Positions 29,433-36,562 of a stretch of DNA of 37,482 nucleotides are shown piece after piece; within the stretch, counting starts at the first letter, position 1, and every line of letters begins with the position of its first letter. The stretch is from Bordetella parapertussis (GTDB lineage Bacteria > Pseudomonadota > Gammaproteobacteria > Burkholderiales > Burkholderiaceae_C). Both the position numbers and the translations under genes were made by a program. The notes under the pieces are model-generated. The model saw nothing but the letters and a program-made list of their open reading frames with translations, ran no database searches and was not told the DNA's origin. The stretch is taken from the NCBI GenBank assembly GCA_945888535.1, contig CAMDAN010000014.1:1-37482 (forward strand). The letters run 5' to 3'.

Positions 29433-30206
29433 TTAGTCTAAACCCTGTGCCATGGCCTTGCTTGGCTTGGGTTTTGACGGCTCTGACTGCTGCAAAACGG
29501 CCTTAGCGATCCCGCGCAGGATGTGAATTTCTTCTTGCGTTAATGCGGCCCGGTTAAAGAGTTGGTTCAAGCGGGGCATTAATTTCTTGGGGGCATCCGG
29601 ATCTAAAAATCCCAAAGCCACCAAGGATTGCTCTAAGTGCGACAACATACCGCTGACCTGTGCCGCATCCGCTAATTCTCCTGATGGCGTAGGAGTGAGC
29701 GCCCCAAAACCACCTAAAGCTAACCGCCACTCGTAAGCAATCACTTGCAAAGCCGCCCCAATATTGAGCGAACCAAACTGCGGGTTGCTCGGAATACTCA
29801 GACAAACATGGCAGCGGTACACGTCGTCGTTTGTCATGCCAAAGCGCTCAGAACCAAACAAGAACGCCATGCCACCCACGGGGCTAGGTGCTTGTGGCGC
29901 AAGGATTTGGGCAAAGTGCTCCCGCGGCCAACGGGTTGGCGGGCCAAAGTCACGGGGAGTCATTGCCGTGGCACACAAATGATCGATGCCTTCAAGCGCC
30001 TCGTCTAAGGTCTCCACGATTCGGGCTTTGTCTAAAACATCCAAAGCACCGCTGGCACGTTGAATCGTTTCTTCGCGTCGCAAAACGTTAGCCCACCTCG
30101 GGGCGACCAAGACCAAGTCATCAAAGCCCATGGTTTTCATGGCGCGGGCAGCGGCACCCACATTGCCGGCGTGGCTGGTTTGGATCAAGATAAAACGGGT
30201 ATGCAT
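29433..30206 (-). CDS. trmJ: tRNA (cytidine/uridine-2'-O-)-methyltransferase TrmJ
   Basis: SPOUT-class methyltransferase for position 32 of tRNAs, 257 residues from the ATG at 30206 ([27 protein letters not shown]). The knot motifs are [17 protein letters not shown] near residue 118 and [23 protein letters not shown] near residue 138. The C-terminal extension of about 80 residues is helical and typical for TrmJ. It is divergent from suhB with 129 bases between. Confidence 0.94.
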   Translation of the reverse strand: MHTRFILIQTSHAGNVGAAARAMKTMGFDDLVLVAPRWANVLRREETIQRASGALDVLDKARIVETLDEALEGIDHLCATAMTPRDFGPPTRWPREHFAQILAPQAPSPVGGMAFLFGSERFGMTNDDVYRCHVCLSIPSNPQFGSLNIGAALQVIAYEWRLALGGFGALTPTPSGELADAAQVSGMLSHLEQSLVALGFLDPDAPKKLMPRLNQLFNRAALTQEEIHILRGIAKAVLQQSEPSKPKPSKAMAQGLD

Positions 30207-30335
30207 CAAAGGACAGAGGTGAGGCAGGTAAAATAACCCTATTGTCGCTTGAGGCCCATTGCCTTGAGTAAGACAGCTCCTCGCGCCGACTGCATCGCCA
30301 GTTCGCAAGTCACTTGTTCTTCAGCCCCACAATTT

Positions 30336-31214
30336 ATGTCGCTCAATCTGCACCCCATGATCAATGTGGCCATCAAGGCCGCCCGCGCTGCGGGTTCAAT
30401 CATCAACCGCGCTGCGCTTGATATTGAATCGGTTCGCATCTCGCAAAAAAAGGTCAATGACTTTGTTACCGAGGTAGACCATGCTGCAGAACAAGTGATT
30501 ATTGAAACGCTGTTGACCGCCTACCCCGGCCACGGCATTTGGGCCGAAGAATCAGGCAAAGAATTTGGTGCTCAAGATTCTGAATTCGTTTGGATTATTG
30601 ACCCGCTGGACGGAACCACCAACTTTATCCACGGCCTGCCTGTTTACTGCGTCAGTATTGCCTTAGCCGTGCGCGGCAAAGTAGAACAAGCCGTGATTTA
30701 TGACCCCACCCGTAACGACCTGTTTACCGCAACCAAAGGCCGTGGTGCATTTTTAAACGACCGACGCCTGCGCGTCTCTAAGCGAACAGAATTGAAAGGT
30801 TGCCTAATCTCCACTGGCTTTCCCTTTCGCGAGAACGATGATTTTGCACAGTACCTCAACATGATGGGAGACGTCATGCAGAAAACTGCGGGCCTTCGCC
30901 GCCCGGGTTCGGCTGCGCTCGATCTTGCTTATGTCGCAGCTGGTTTTACGGATGGCTTTTTTGAATTAGGCCTGCAACCCTGGGACGTGGCAGCAGGCTC
31001 CTTACTCGTCACCGAAGCGGGCGGCCTGATTGGAAACTTCACCGGCGAATCCGACTTTTTAGAACAAGAAGAATGCCTTGCGGGTGCACCACGTATTTAC
31101 GGACAACTGGTCAGCATGCTTGGGAAATACAGCAAATTTGCCACTGCGGGAGAAAAAGCCGCTGTTCGCAATACGCCTACTTTACAGCTGCACTCCGCAA
31201 ATAAAGAGACTTAA
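30336..31214 (+). CDS. suhB: Inositol monophosphatase family protein (SuhB)
   Basis: Mg2+-dependent phosphatase and, in Escherichia coli, part of the ribosomal RNA antitermination complex. It has 292 residues from the ATG at 30336. The metal sites are visible: [10 protein letters not shown] near residue 69, the [14 protein letters not shown] core near residue 89, and [17 protein letters not shown] near residue 216. The C-terminus is slightly extended. It is convergent with the DUF3429 gene, with a long hairpin between them. Confidence 0.94.
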   Translation: MSLNLHPMINVAIKAARAAGSIINRAALDIESVRISQKKVNDFVTEVDHAAEQVIIETLLTAYPGHGIWAEESGKEFGAQDSEFVWIIDPLDGTTNFIHGLPVYCVSIALAVRGKVEQAVIYDPTRNDLFTATKGRGAFLNDRRLRVSKRTELKGCLISTGFPFRENDDFAQYLNMMGDVMQKTAGLRRPGSAALDLAYVAAGFTDGFFELGLQPWDVAAGSLLVTEAGGLIGNFTGESDFLEQEECLAGAPRIYGQLVSMLGKYSKFATAGEKAAVRNTPTLQLHSANKET

Positions 31215-31243
31215 CTTTTTCGTGCTGAAGCACGAAAAAAGTT
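31213..31243. other. Long hairpin between suhB and the DUF3429 gene
   Basis: AACTTTTTCGTGC and GCACGAAAAAAGTT pair around a UGAA tetraloop, giving about 13 pairs with one extra A. The T-run precedes and the A-run follows the GC core on both strands, which is the reverse of an intrinsic terminator. It begins within the suhB stop region and ends at the DUF3429 stop, so it may serve as a shared 3'-end structure. Confidence 0.5.
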
Positions 31244-31696
31244 CTACACCGCCAGCGCTCCGATCACGCAGCAGGCCGAAGCGACCTTGGTTAAGACAGA
31301 GCGCATGGCCAACCAATCTTGGACACCGAGCCTTGGATAGACCCGCAAGTCCACCCCATAACAAACCCAAAGTAAAACGGCCAAGCCCCACAAACCCATC
31401 CCCAAGGGTATAAGTGAAGCCACCCAAGCCAAAAGGCTTGGCGTCACTCCCCAAAGAAATAAAGGCATGGATTGATCGGGCTCCTCCAAACCGCGCATGG
31501 CCAGCACCCAATGAATAGCGCCTAAAAAGCTTGCGATAGTTGCGGCATACGTTAGCAAAGCGTGGACCAGTTGAATTCGCAACGCGTCTTGAAAATACCA
31601 AGTCGCAAGGGATAGACAAACAAAAGGAAGCAAGCCTGCATAGCCCAATCGGCACGCCCAAAGAGGCGGAGTTTGAGGCTTTGTCTGAATCGTCAA
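31244..31696 (-). CDS. DUF3429 membrane protein
   Basis: Hydrophobic protein of 150 residues with about five membrane segments. The pattern FLGAIHWVLAM near residue 57 and the preceding LLTYAATIASF match the DUF3429 family, whose function is not known. Such genes are often found near photolyases. The start is a TTG at 31696 that overlaps the stop of the upstream small cysteine-rich gene (TTGA), so translation is probably coupled. A longer frame in another register to 31745 is not supported. Confidence 0.78.
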   Translation of the reverse strand: MTIQTKPQTPPLWACRLGYAGLLPFVCLSLATWYFQDALRIQLVHALLTYAATIASFLGAIHWVLAMRGLEEPDQSMPLFLWGVTPSLLAWVASLIPLGMGLWGLAVLLWVCYGVDLRVYPRLGVQDWLAMRSVLTKVASACCVIGALAV

Positions 31697-31866
31697 GTGT
31701 TATCTCTTTGCGGTGATGAAGGAGGTGGTTCGTATCTATCCTCATCGGCAGAAGTCAAAGCGGGGAGACACATTTTTTCACCATCCCACTGCTGCCCGCA
31801 CCAACAGCGGCCAGAGTCGTCAATGATGCAAGTACCTGTTCCGCAACACCGCTCGTCATCTGTCAT
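31693..31866 (-). CDS. Small cysteine-rich protein (57 aa), unknown function
   Basis: Short frame from the ATG at 31866. Six cysteines lie in the first 33 residues, at positions 7, 8, 13, 21, 23 and 33 (MTDDERCCGTGTCIIDDSGR, then CWCGQQWDGEKMC). The last third is acidic and proline-rich without cysteines. There is no signal peptide or membrane segment. The cysteine density suggests a metal or iron-sulphur ligand set, or disulphides. It sits between the TIGR03643-type gene (44 bases upstream) and the DUF3429 gene (four-base overlap). I do not recognise the family. The ribosome-binding site is poor. Confidence 0.65.
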   Translation of the reverse strand: MTDDERCCGTGTCIIDDSGRCWCGQQWDGEKMCLPALTSADEDRYEPPPSSPQRDNT

Positions 31867-31910
31867 AGCCAACTTTCAAAAAATATCGCCATCTATTAGA
31901 GTTCTGGAGT

Positions 31911-32195
31911 TCAGCAGTGAGGCCGGCGGTGGTCCGCAATTTTGTTATCTGAGTATGGCATCTCTGGATGTCTCAGCGCCCTGTGTTTAGTCACCCGCCC
32001 ACGCACACGCTCGCGCCACATTTTAAAAGAACTGCTTTTCAGGTGGTTTCGCATTAACCAAATCACGTCCGGTTCACTCACACCCCATTGCGACTGGATC
32101 GTTTCAAACGTGGTTCTGTCTTCCCACGCACGTTGAATGATCAAAGACAGATCGCCTGGCGAAAGGTGAGCGAATTTCGCTTGTTTGGATCCCAT
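31911..32195 (-). CDS. TIGR03643 / DUF2805 family protein
   Basis: Protein of 94 residues from the ATG at 32195. It has the family pattern LSLIIQRAWEDRTTFETIQ, then VSEPDVIWLMRNHLKSSSF and KMWRERVRGRVTKHRALR. The family is small, helical and basic, with no known function. The arrangement suggests a helix-turn-helix-like fold, but no DNA-binding function is proven. It starts two bases after the Rrf2-type regulator stops. Its neighbours include a photolyase of the FeS class, a partnership that fits phylogenetic co-occurrence as I recall it. Confidence 0.85.
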   Translation of the reverse strand: MGSKQAKFAHLSPGDLSLIIQRAWEDRTTFETIQSQWGVSEPDVIWLMRNHLKSSSFKMWRERVRGRVTKHRALRHPEMPYSDNKIADHRRPHC

Positions 32196-32197
32196 TT

Positions 32198-32695
32198 TCA
32201 AATCACCATATGCCACTGAAAGACAGAATTTGCGGCTTTAGGAAGCAAGGGCACTGAAAGAGGTTTCAATCGAAACCGGCCTAGGGCCTCCTCAAATAAA
32301 GACGGCTCTTGTGGTTCGGCATCCACAAAATCGGCCAAGGTGGACCCTTCTAGTTCATCACGAATAACCGCCTGCAACCCGAGCTCATAGGCGCTTGGTG
32401 CGAGATTGGGATTTTCTGACTCTGAGGGCGCTGACTGAAGGGTCGTTTCAAACACTTTGGCAACTTCCCACACGCTGATATCAGAAGCCTTCCCCTGAAT
32501 GTGGTACCCCCCGCCAGGGCCTTTCGCAGCGGTAACGATACCGCTGAGCTTGAGCGTTTTTAATATGTACTCAAGGTAGGAGACGGAGATCCCTAAATGG
32601 GAAGACATCTCGTCGGTTGTGATGTTGCGATGGATCGCGTTTTTTGCAAGGAAAACACTCACCTCGATCGCGCTGATTGTTTTGTTGGAAATCAC
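32198..32695 (-). CDS. Rrf2-family transcriptional regulator without cysteines
   Basis: Winged-helix regulator of 165 residues from a GTG at 32695, preceded by AAGAGG. A longer frame to 32767 would cover the promoter repeats and is unlikely. The Rrf2 pattern is visible: AIEVSVFLAKNAIHRNITTDEMSSHLGISVSYLEYILKTLKLSGIV, then the wing GPGGGYHI. The [2Fe-2S] cysteines of IscR, NsrR and RsrR are all missing; the protein has no cysteine at all. It therefore senses something else, or acts through a partner. It heads the leftward operon and is divergent from the MerR-type gene. Confidence 0.86.
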   Translation of the reverse strand: MISNKTISAIEVSVFLAKNAIHRNITTDEMSSHLGISVSYLEYILKTLKLSGIVTAAKGPGGGYHIQGKASDISVWEVAKVFETTLQSAPSESENPNLAPSAYELGLQAVIRDELEGSTLADFVDAEPQEPSLFEEALGRFRLKPLSVPLLPKAANSVFQWHMVI

Positions 32696-32719
32696 GGAAA
32701 CCTCTTTTAATGAGTAGAA

Positions 32720-32769
32720 TTGACTTGTATTTTGACGAAATAAAGTGGTATTTTGACTAATAATCAAAA
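32720..32769. promoter_or_regulatory. Divergent promoter with TTTTGAC repeats
   Basis: The AT-rich gap between the Rrf2-type and MerR-type genes holds two exact copies of GTATTTTGAC (32727-32736 and 32748-32757), 21 bases apart, so they face the same side of the helix. A shorter TTGACT lies at 32720. An inverted repeat TTTTGA-N7-TCAAAA spans 32751-32769. For the rightward operon, TTGACT at 32753 and CATAAT at 32778 are spaced 19 bases, the wide spacing typical of MerR-controlled promoters. For the leftward operon, TTGATT-N17-TTTATT is possible. Confidence 0.55.
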
Positions 32770-32813
32770 ATTAATTGCATAATATCCACTCAAAACCTAC
32801 TCAAGCTAAAATT

Positions 32814-33812
32814 TTGATATCTATCAACACCCACCCGCTGCAGTCATACCGCATTGGCGCTGTCTCGCAAACCACCGGCATCCCCGTCTCAACTCTTCGC
32901 ATTTGGGAAAAACGGTACCAGGCTTTTAGCCCCATTAAATCGCCAGGCAATCACAGGATATTTGATGAAAGTGACGTTTCCAAGGCATTACTTTTGAAGC
33001 AGCTTTCACAGCAAGGCCACGCCATTAGCGCGATCGCTGGAATTGACGTTGATCAATTGCGTCGGATCAGTAACCAGTCAATCCACCCCAAAGCAAGAGC
33101 TCCAAAGAACGCCGCGGGTGAAAATCCAACGACCTTCTTGGCCGTGGTGGGCTTAGGGATGGCCAACCGCATTGAATCCAAAAAATTTATCCAACTTTTT
33201 CAGGACAATCCGCTGAAGGTGAGCCATGTGCTTCAAAACATAGACGATGCGCTCAACGTTGAAATCCCTAGCGATGCCAGAGTCTTGCTTGTTAAGGTGA
33301 ACTCTCTACAGCCTCAGATACAAAGCACACTTCAAGCATTGAAGATAAAACACGTCTTTGAGCAGACGATTGTGGTCTACAACTTCGCCACTGAAGCGAT
33401 GGTGCAGGCATTGAAGAGGGCAGGTATTGTGGTTCGCCGTGAGCCTATCTCCGACACTGAACTGGCGGATCTTCTTCAGTCTGTTTTATTCGTTGACCCT
33501 ACACGCGCCCAAGAATTTGGTACAGACGGTTCCGTCATTACAGCTCGAAAATTTTCAGAAACTACGCTCAGCCGCGTTGCCTCCATTTCTACCAACGTTC
33601 TTTGCGAGTGCCCTCGGCATGTCGCAGAGCTTATTTCACAGTTGGCGAGTTTTGAGGAGTACAGCCAAGAGTGCTTAAATAAGAGCCCTGAAGATGCGCA
33701 TCTTCATTCCTATCTGCAATCCATTTCTGGATCTGCACGGTGCTTGTTTGAGAATGCCTTAGAAAAAATTGCAAAGCATGAGGGTATTGACCTCAACGAA
33801 AGATCGGTATGA
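32814..33812 (+). CDS. MerR-family regulator with unusual C-terminal domain
   Basis: The N-terminus is a MerR winged helix: YRIGAVSQTTGIPVSTLRIWEKRYQAF, then GNHRIFDESDV. About residues 95-220 resemble a Rossmann-like sheet (ARVLLVKVNSLQPQIQSTLQ; QTIVVYNFATEAMVQALKRAG) in the place of the cobalamin-binding domain of CarH/LitR-type photoreceptors. However, the cobalamin motif DxHxxG is missing. A C-terminal helical module starts with CECPRHVAELISQL near residue 264 and ends near HEGI. The start is uncertain: a TTG at 32814 (332 residues, used here) or 32775; neither has a good ribosome-binding site. It overlaps the DUF2237 gene by four bases. Confidence 0.8.
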   Translation: MISINTHPLQSYRIGAVSQTTGIPVSTLRIWEKRYQAFSPIKSPGNHRIFDESDVSKALLLKQLSQQGHAISAIAGIDVDQLRRISNQSIHPKARAPKNAAGENPTTFLAVVGLGMANRIESKKFIQLFQDNPLKVSHVLQNIDDALNVEIPSDARVLLVKVNSLQPQIQSTLQALKIKHVFEQTIVVYNFATEAMVQALKRAGIVVRREPISDTELADLLQSVLFVDPTRAQEFGTDGSVITARKFSETTLSRVASISTNVLCECPRHVAELISQLASFEEYSQECLNKSPEDAHLHSYLQSISGSARCLFENALEKIAKHEGIDLNERSV

Positions 33813-34201
33813 GTTCAAATTTATCTGGCCGCCATGACCTTAATGTTCTTGGAACGCCCTTAATCGCTTGCTCTTACGACCCTCTAACGGGCTATTACCG
33901 CAATGGTTGCTGTACAACGGATGCGCAGGACCAAGGCAGCCATGTGATCTGCGCCATAGTCACTCAGGAGTTCTTGGATTTTTCTCTTTCTCGCGGAAAC
34001 GATCTGCTGACACCTCGCCCAGCGTTTCGCTTTTCAGGCTTGAAACCAGGAGACCGCTGGTGCCTGTGCGCTAGGCGCTGGCTCGAAGCGTTTGAAGCCG
34101 GCGTAGCGCCTGCTGTCGTTTTGGCTTCAACCCATGCCAACGCCCTCGCCTTTGCGTCGCTAGACCAATTGAAATCATGCGCCCATGCGCCATTGCAATA
34201 A
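33809..34201 (+). CDS. DUF2237 family protein
   Basis: Protein of 130 residues with the family pattern NVLGTPLIACSYDPLTGYYRNGCCTT, then HVICAIVTQEFLDFSLSRGNDLLTPRP and GLKPGDRWCLCARRWLEAFEAG. Conserved cysteine pairs (GCC and CLC) are present. No activity is known for DUF2237. Its ATG overlaps the end of the MerR-type gene, and its stop directly abuts the DUF2256 ATG (TAA-ATG). Confidence 0.9.
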   Translation: MSSNLSGRHDLNVLGTPLIACSYDPLTGYYRNGCCTTDAQDQGSHVICAIVTQEFLDFSLSRGNDLLTPRPAFRFSGLKPGDRWCLCARRWLEAFEAGVAPAVVLASTHANALAFASLDQLKSCAHAPLQ

Positions 34202-34363
34202 ATGCCAGAGGCCAGCTTGAATCCTTCTTTCAAAGGCAATAAAAAATACCTACCCACCAAGCCTTGTAAGCAATGTGGGCGTGAAATGACGTGGCGAAAA
34301 GCATGGGCTAAGAACTGGGAATCTGTTTTGTACTGCTCTGAGGCTTGTCGGAAAAAAAGGTAG
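34202..34363 (+). CDS. DUF2256 zinc-ribbon-like small protein
   Basis: Protein of 53 residues, basic, starting at the ATG directly after the DUF2237 stop. It has a CxxC-x(n)-CxxxC layout (PCKQCGREMTWRKAWAKNW, then VLYCSEACRKKR), the DUF2256 hallmark, suggesting one bound zinc ion. Family members are often next to photolyases of the FeS class. The stop lies ten bases before the photolyase ATG at 34374. No function is known. Confidence 0.9.
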   Translation: MPEASLNPSFKGNKKYLPTKPCKQCGREMTWRKAWAKNWESVLYCSEACRKKR

Positions 34364-34373
34364 ATTGAAGACT

Positions 34374-35906
34374 ATGCGAAACCTCGTTATCGTTTTGGGC
34401 GATCAGCTGAGTGAAGAGGCCTCTGCATTGGTTGAATTTGATCCTGCACAGGATGCAGTTTGGATGGCGGAGGTCGACGAAGAATCCACGCACATCATTT
34501 CCTCAAAGCAACGTACGACGCTTTTTCTAAGTGCGATGCGTAACTTCGCTAAAGAACTTAAAGGCAAGGGCTGGTCTGTCCATTACAGTGAAATCGACAG
34601 CGCGGACAACACGGGAACCCTGGCAGGAGAGTTAGAGAAAACCATCAAACTCACAAAACCGAAAAAATTAATCATGACTGCGCCTGGAGATTGGCGGGTT
34701 CTCCAAAAAATACGCGAACTGTCTCGCGCAATGCATCTGGACTTAGAGATTCGCGACGATACCCATTTTTTTAGTACTGTCCGTGATTTTTCAGAACATG
34801 CAGCATCTCGAAAACAACTACGGCTAGAGTTTTTTTATCGCGAAATGCGGCTGAAGAATGGCATCTTGATGGATGGGAAAAAGCCGATAGGTGGTGCCTG
34901 GAATTTTGACGCTGAAAATCGCGAGAGTTTTGGCAAACAGGGGCCGGGAGTATTGCCCCAACCCAGTCGCTTTGAACCCGACGCGATTACGAAAGAAGTC
35001 ATCCAATTGGTCAATCGACGTTTTGCGAGCCATCCCGGATCCATCGATTCTTTTGGCTGGCCTGTGAATCGCTTGCAGGCATTACAAGCCCTTGATGCAT
35101 TCATTGAACATCGGCTTCCTCATTTTGGGCGTTTTGAGGACGCAATGTGGGAAGGCGAGGCCTGGTTGTATCACTCGCATCTATCTTGCGCCATGAATTT
35201 AAAACTCCTCAATCCAAGGGAGGTGGTTGCGGCTGCGTCGGAGGCATACCAACAAGGACTTGCACCACTGGCTTCCGTTGAAGGCTTTATTCGGCAAATC
35301 TTAGGATGGCGAGAATTTGTTCGTGGTATCTATTGGAGCCAGATGCCAAGCTACGTAGATCGCAACGAAATGAAGGCCACTGCCCCACTCCCCAGTTTTT
35401 ACTGGACAGGCGCAACCGACATGGCTTGTATGCGGGATGCGATTCAACAAACGCTTCACCATGGTTACGCACACCACATCCAGCGGCTGATGGTTACAGG
35501 CTTGTATGCCTTGCTCCTTGGCGTTAAACCGAAAGAAGTGCATGCGTGGTATTTGGGCGTTTACGTGGACGCTGTGGAATGGGTGGAGCTACCCAATACG
35601 TTGGGTATGAGCCAATTTGCAGATGGCGGGCTGATGTCAAGTAAGCCGTATATTGCCAGCGGAAAATACATTGACCGTATGAGTAATCACTGCAAAGGGT
35701 GTCGTTTTGATCCTGCACAATCGACCGGCGAAACCGCTTGCCCATTCACCACCTTGTATTGGGATTATCTCGACCGCCACGCCGACCAACTCGCCAAAAA
35801 TCCGCGTATGCTGATGCAACTTAAAAACCTCAACAGGTTGACGTCTACCCAGCGTGAGCTCATCAAATCACAGGCAAAATTTCTTAAGGAGTCAGTCCAT
35901 GCTTAA
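34374..35906 (+). CDS. Iron-sulphur photolyase/cryptochrome (FeS-BCP, PhrB/CryB type)
   Basis: Flavoprotein of 510 residues (a TTG at 34365 would add three). The N-terminus MRNLVIVLGDQLS is the family start of the antenna-binding domain. The C-terminal FAD domain holds four cysteines (352, 440, 443, 456) whose spacing of 88, 3 and 13 equals that of the [4Fe-4S] ligands in Agrobacterium PhrB as I recall them. The His pair in YAHHIQRLMVTG (367-368) matches the (6-4) photolyase active site. Expected cofactors are FAD, a ribolumazine antenna and [4Fe-4S]. It either repairs (6-4) photoproducts or senses blue light; sequence alone cannot decide. It overlaps the SOUL gene by eight bases. Confidence 0.93.
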   Translation: MRNLVIVLGDQLSEEASALVEFDPAQDAVWMAEVDEESTHIISSKQRTTLFLSAMRNFAKELKGKGWSVHYSEIDSADNTGTLAGELEKTIKLTKPKKLIMTAPGDWRVLQKIRELSRAMHLDLEIRDDTHFFSTVRDFSEHAASRKQLRLEFFYREMRLKNGILMDGKKPIGGAWNFDAENRESFGKQGPGVLPQPSRFEPDAITKEVIQLVNRRFASHPGSIDSFGWPVNRLQALQALDAFIEHRLPHFGRFEDAMWEGEAWLYHSHLSCAMNLKLLNPREVVAAASEAYQQGLAPLASVEGFIRQILGWREFVRGIYWSQMPSYVDRNEMKATAPLPSFYWTGATDMACMRDAIQQTLHHGYAHHIQRLMVTGLYALLLGVKPKEVHAWYLGVYVDAVEWVELPNTLGMSQFADGGLMSSKPYIASGKYIDRMSNHCKGCRFDPAQSTGETACPFTTLYWDYLDRHADQLAKNPRMLMQLKNLNRLTSTQRELIKSQAKFLKESVHA

Positions 35907-36561
35907 ATATAAACGCGTTGCATTGGTATTCACTTTTAGCGCTCTATGGATTGGAAATGCTATGGCTACTGAAGAACCTTCCTACAAAGTTTTGGTCACG
36001 GAAAATTCATTTGAGATTCGGCAATACGCCCCGATGCTGATCGCTGAAACTTTGGTTGAGGGCGATATGGATGATGCATCAAGCAAAGGCTTCCGACTAA
36101 TCGCTGATTTTATTTTTGGAAATAACCAAGCTTCAAATTCGCAGCTCAAGTCAAAAATCGCGATGACTGCGCCAGTGACAGCGGAACCCCAATCATCCAA
36201 AATTGCAATGACGGCGCCCGTCACTTTGGAACCGTCGTCAGCTGCAATGACCATGCAGAACGCCAACCAATGGCGAATTAGTTTTGTGATGCCTAGTCAA
36301 TACACGATGGACACCATCCCAAAACCAAAAAACAACGCTGTTCGTTTGAAAGAAATCCCAAGTAAATACTTTGCGGTTCATTCCTACTCGGGGTTCAACA
36401 ACCTCGCCCGGGTTCAAAGCAAGACGGATGAAACAGTGGCTTGGGCCGGTAAGCGGTCACTGAAAATGATCGGAACGCCTCAAATTTCCAGGTATGACCC
36501 GCCCTGGACTTTGCCTATTTTTCGACGCAATGAAATCATGGTCGAGATTTCAGCGCCCTAA
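35899..36561 (+). CDS. SOUL-type haem-binding protein, exported
   Basis: Protein of 220 residues with ribosome-binding site AAGGAG. The N-terminus MLKYKRVALVFTFSALWIGNAMA is a signal peptide with a likely cut after AMA. The SOUL/HBP pattern follows (YKVLVTENSFEIRQYAPMLIAET near residue 29 and RRNEIMVEI at the end). The family core motif KIAMTAPVT is duplicated: residues 85-94 and 100-109, a 15-residue repeat. Haem or tetrapyrrole binding is likely for the family, though its role in bacteria is poorly known. It ends the rightward photolyase operon, one base before the convergent methionine synthase gene. Confidence 0.88.
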   Translation: MLKYKRVALVFTFSALWIGNAMATEEPSYKVLVTENSFEIRQYAPMLIAETLVEGDMDDASSKGFRLIADFIFGNNQASNSQLKSKIAMTAPVTAEPQSSKIAMTAPVTLEPSSAAMTMQNANQWRISFVMPSQYTMDTIPKPKNNAVRLKEIPSKYFAVHSYSGFNNLARVQSKTDETVAWAGKRSLKMIGTPQISRYDPPWTLPIFRRNEIMVEISAP

Positions 36562-36562
36562 A

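Noticed and set aside
31182..31745. A 187-codon minus-strand frame overlapping DUF3429
   Set aside because: It is a different register from the DUF3429 protein, has no membrane-family pattern, and covers the intergenic hairpin and the start of suhB's 3' end.
31673..31990. A 105-codon plus-strand frame over the small cysteine-rich gene
   Set aside because: It has no recognisable motif. The minus-strand reading explains the region better by coupled starts and stops.
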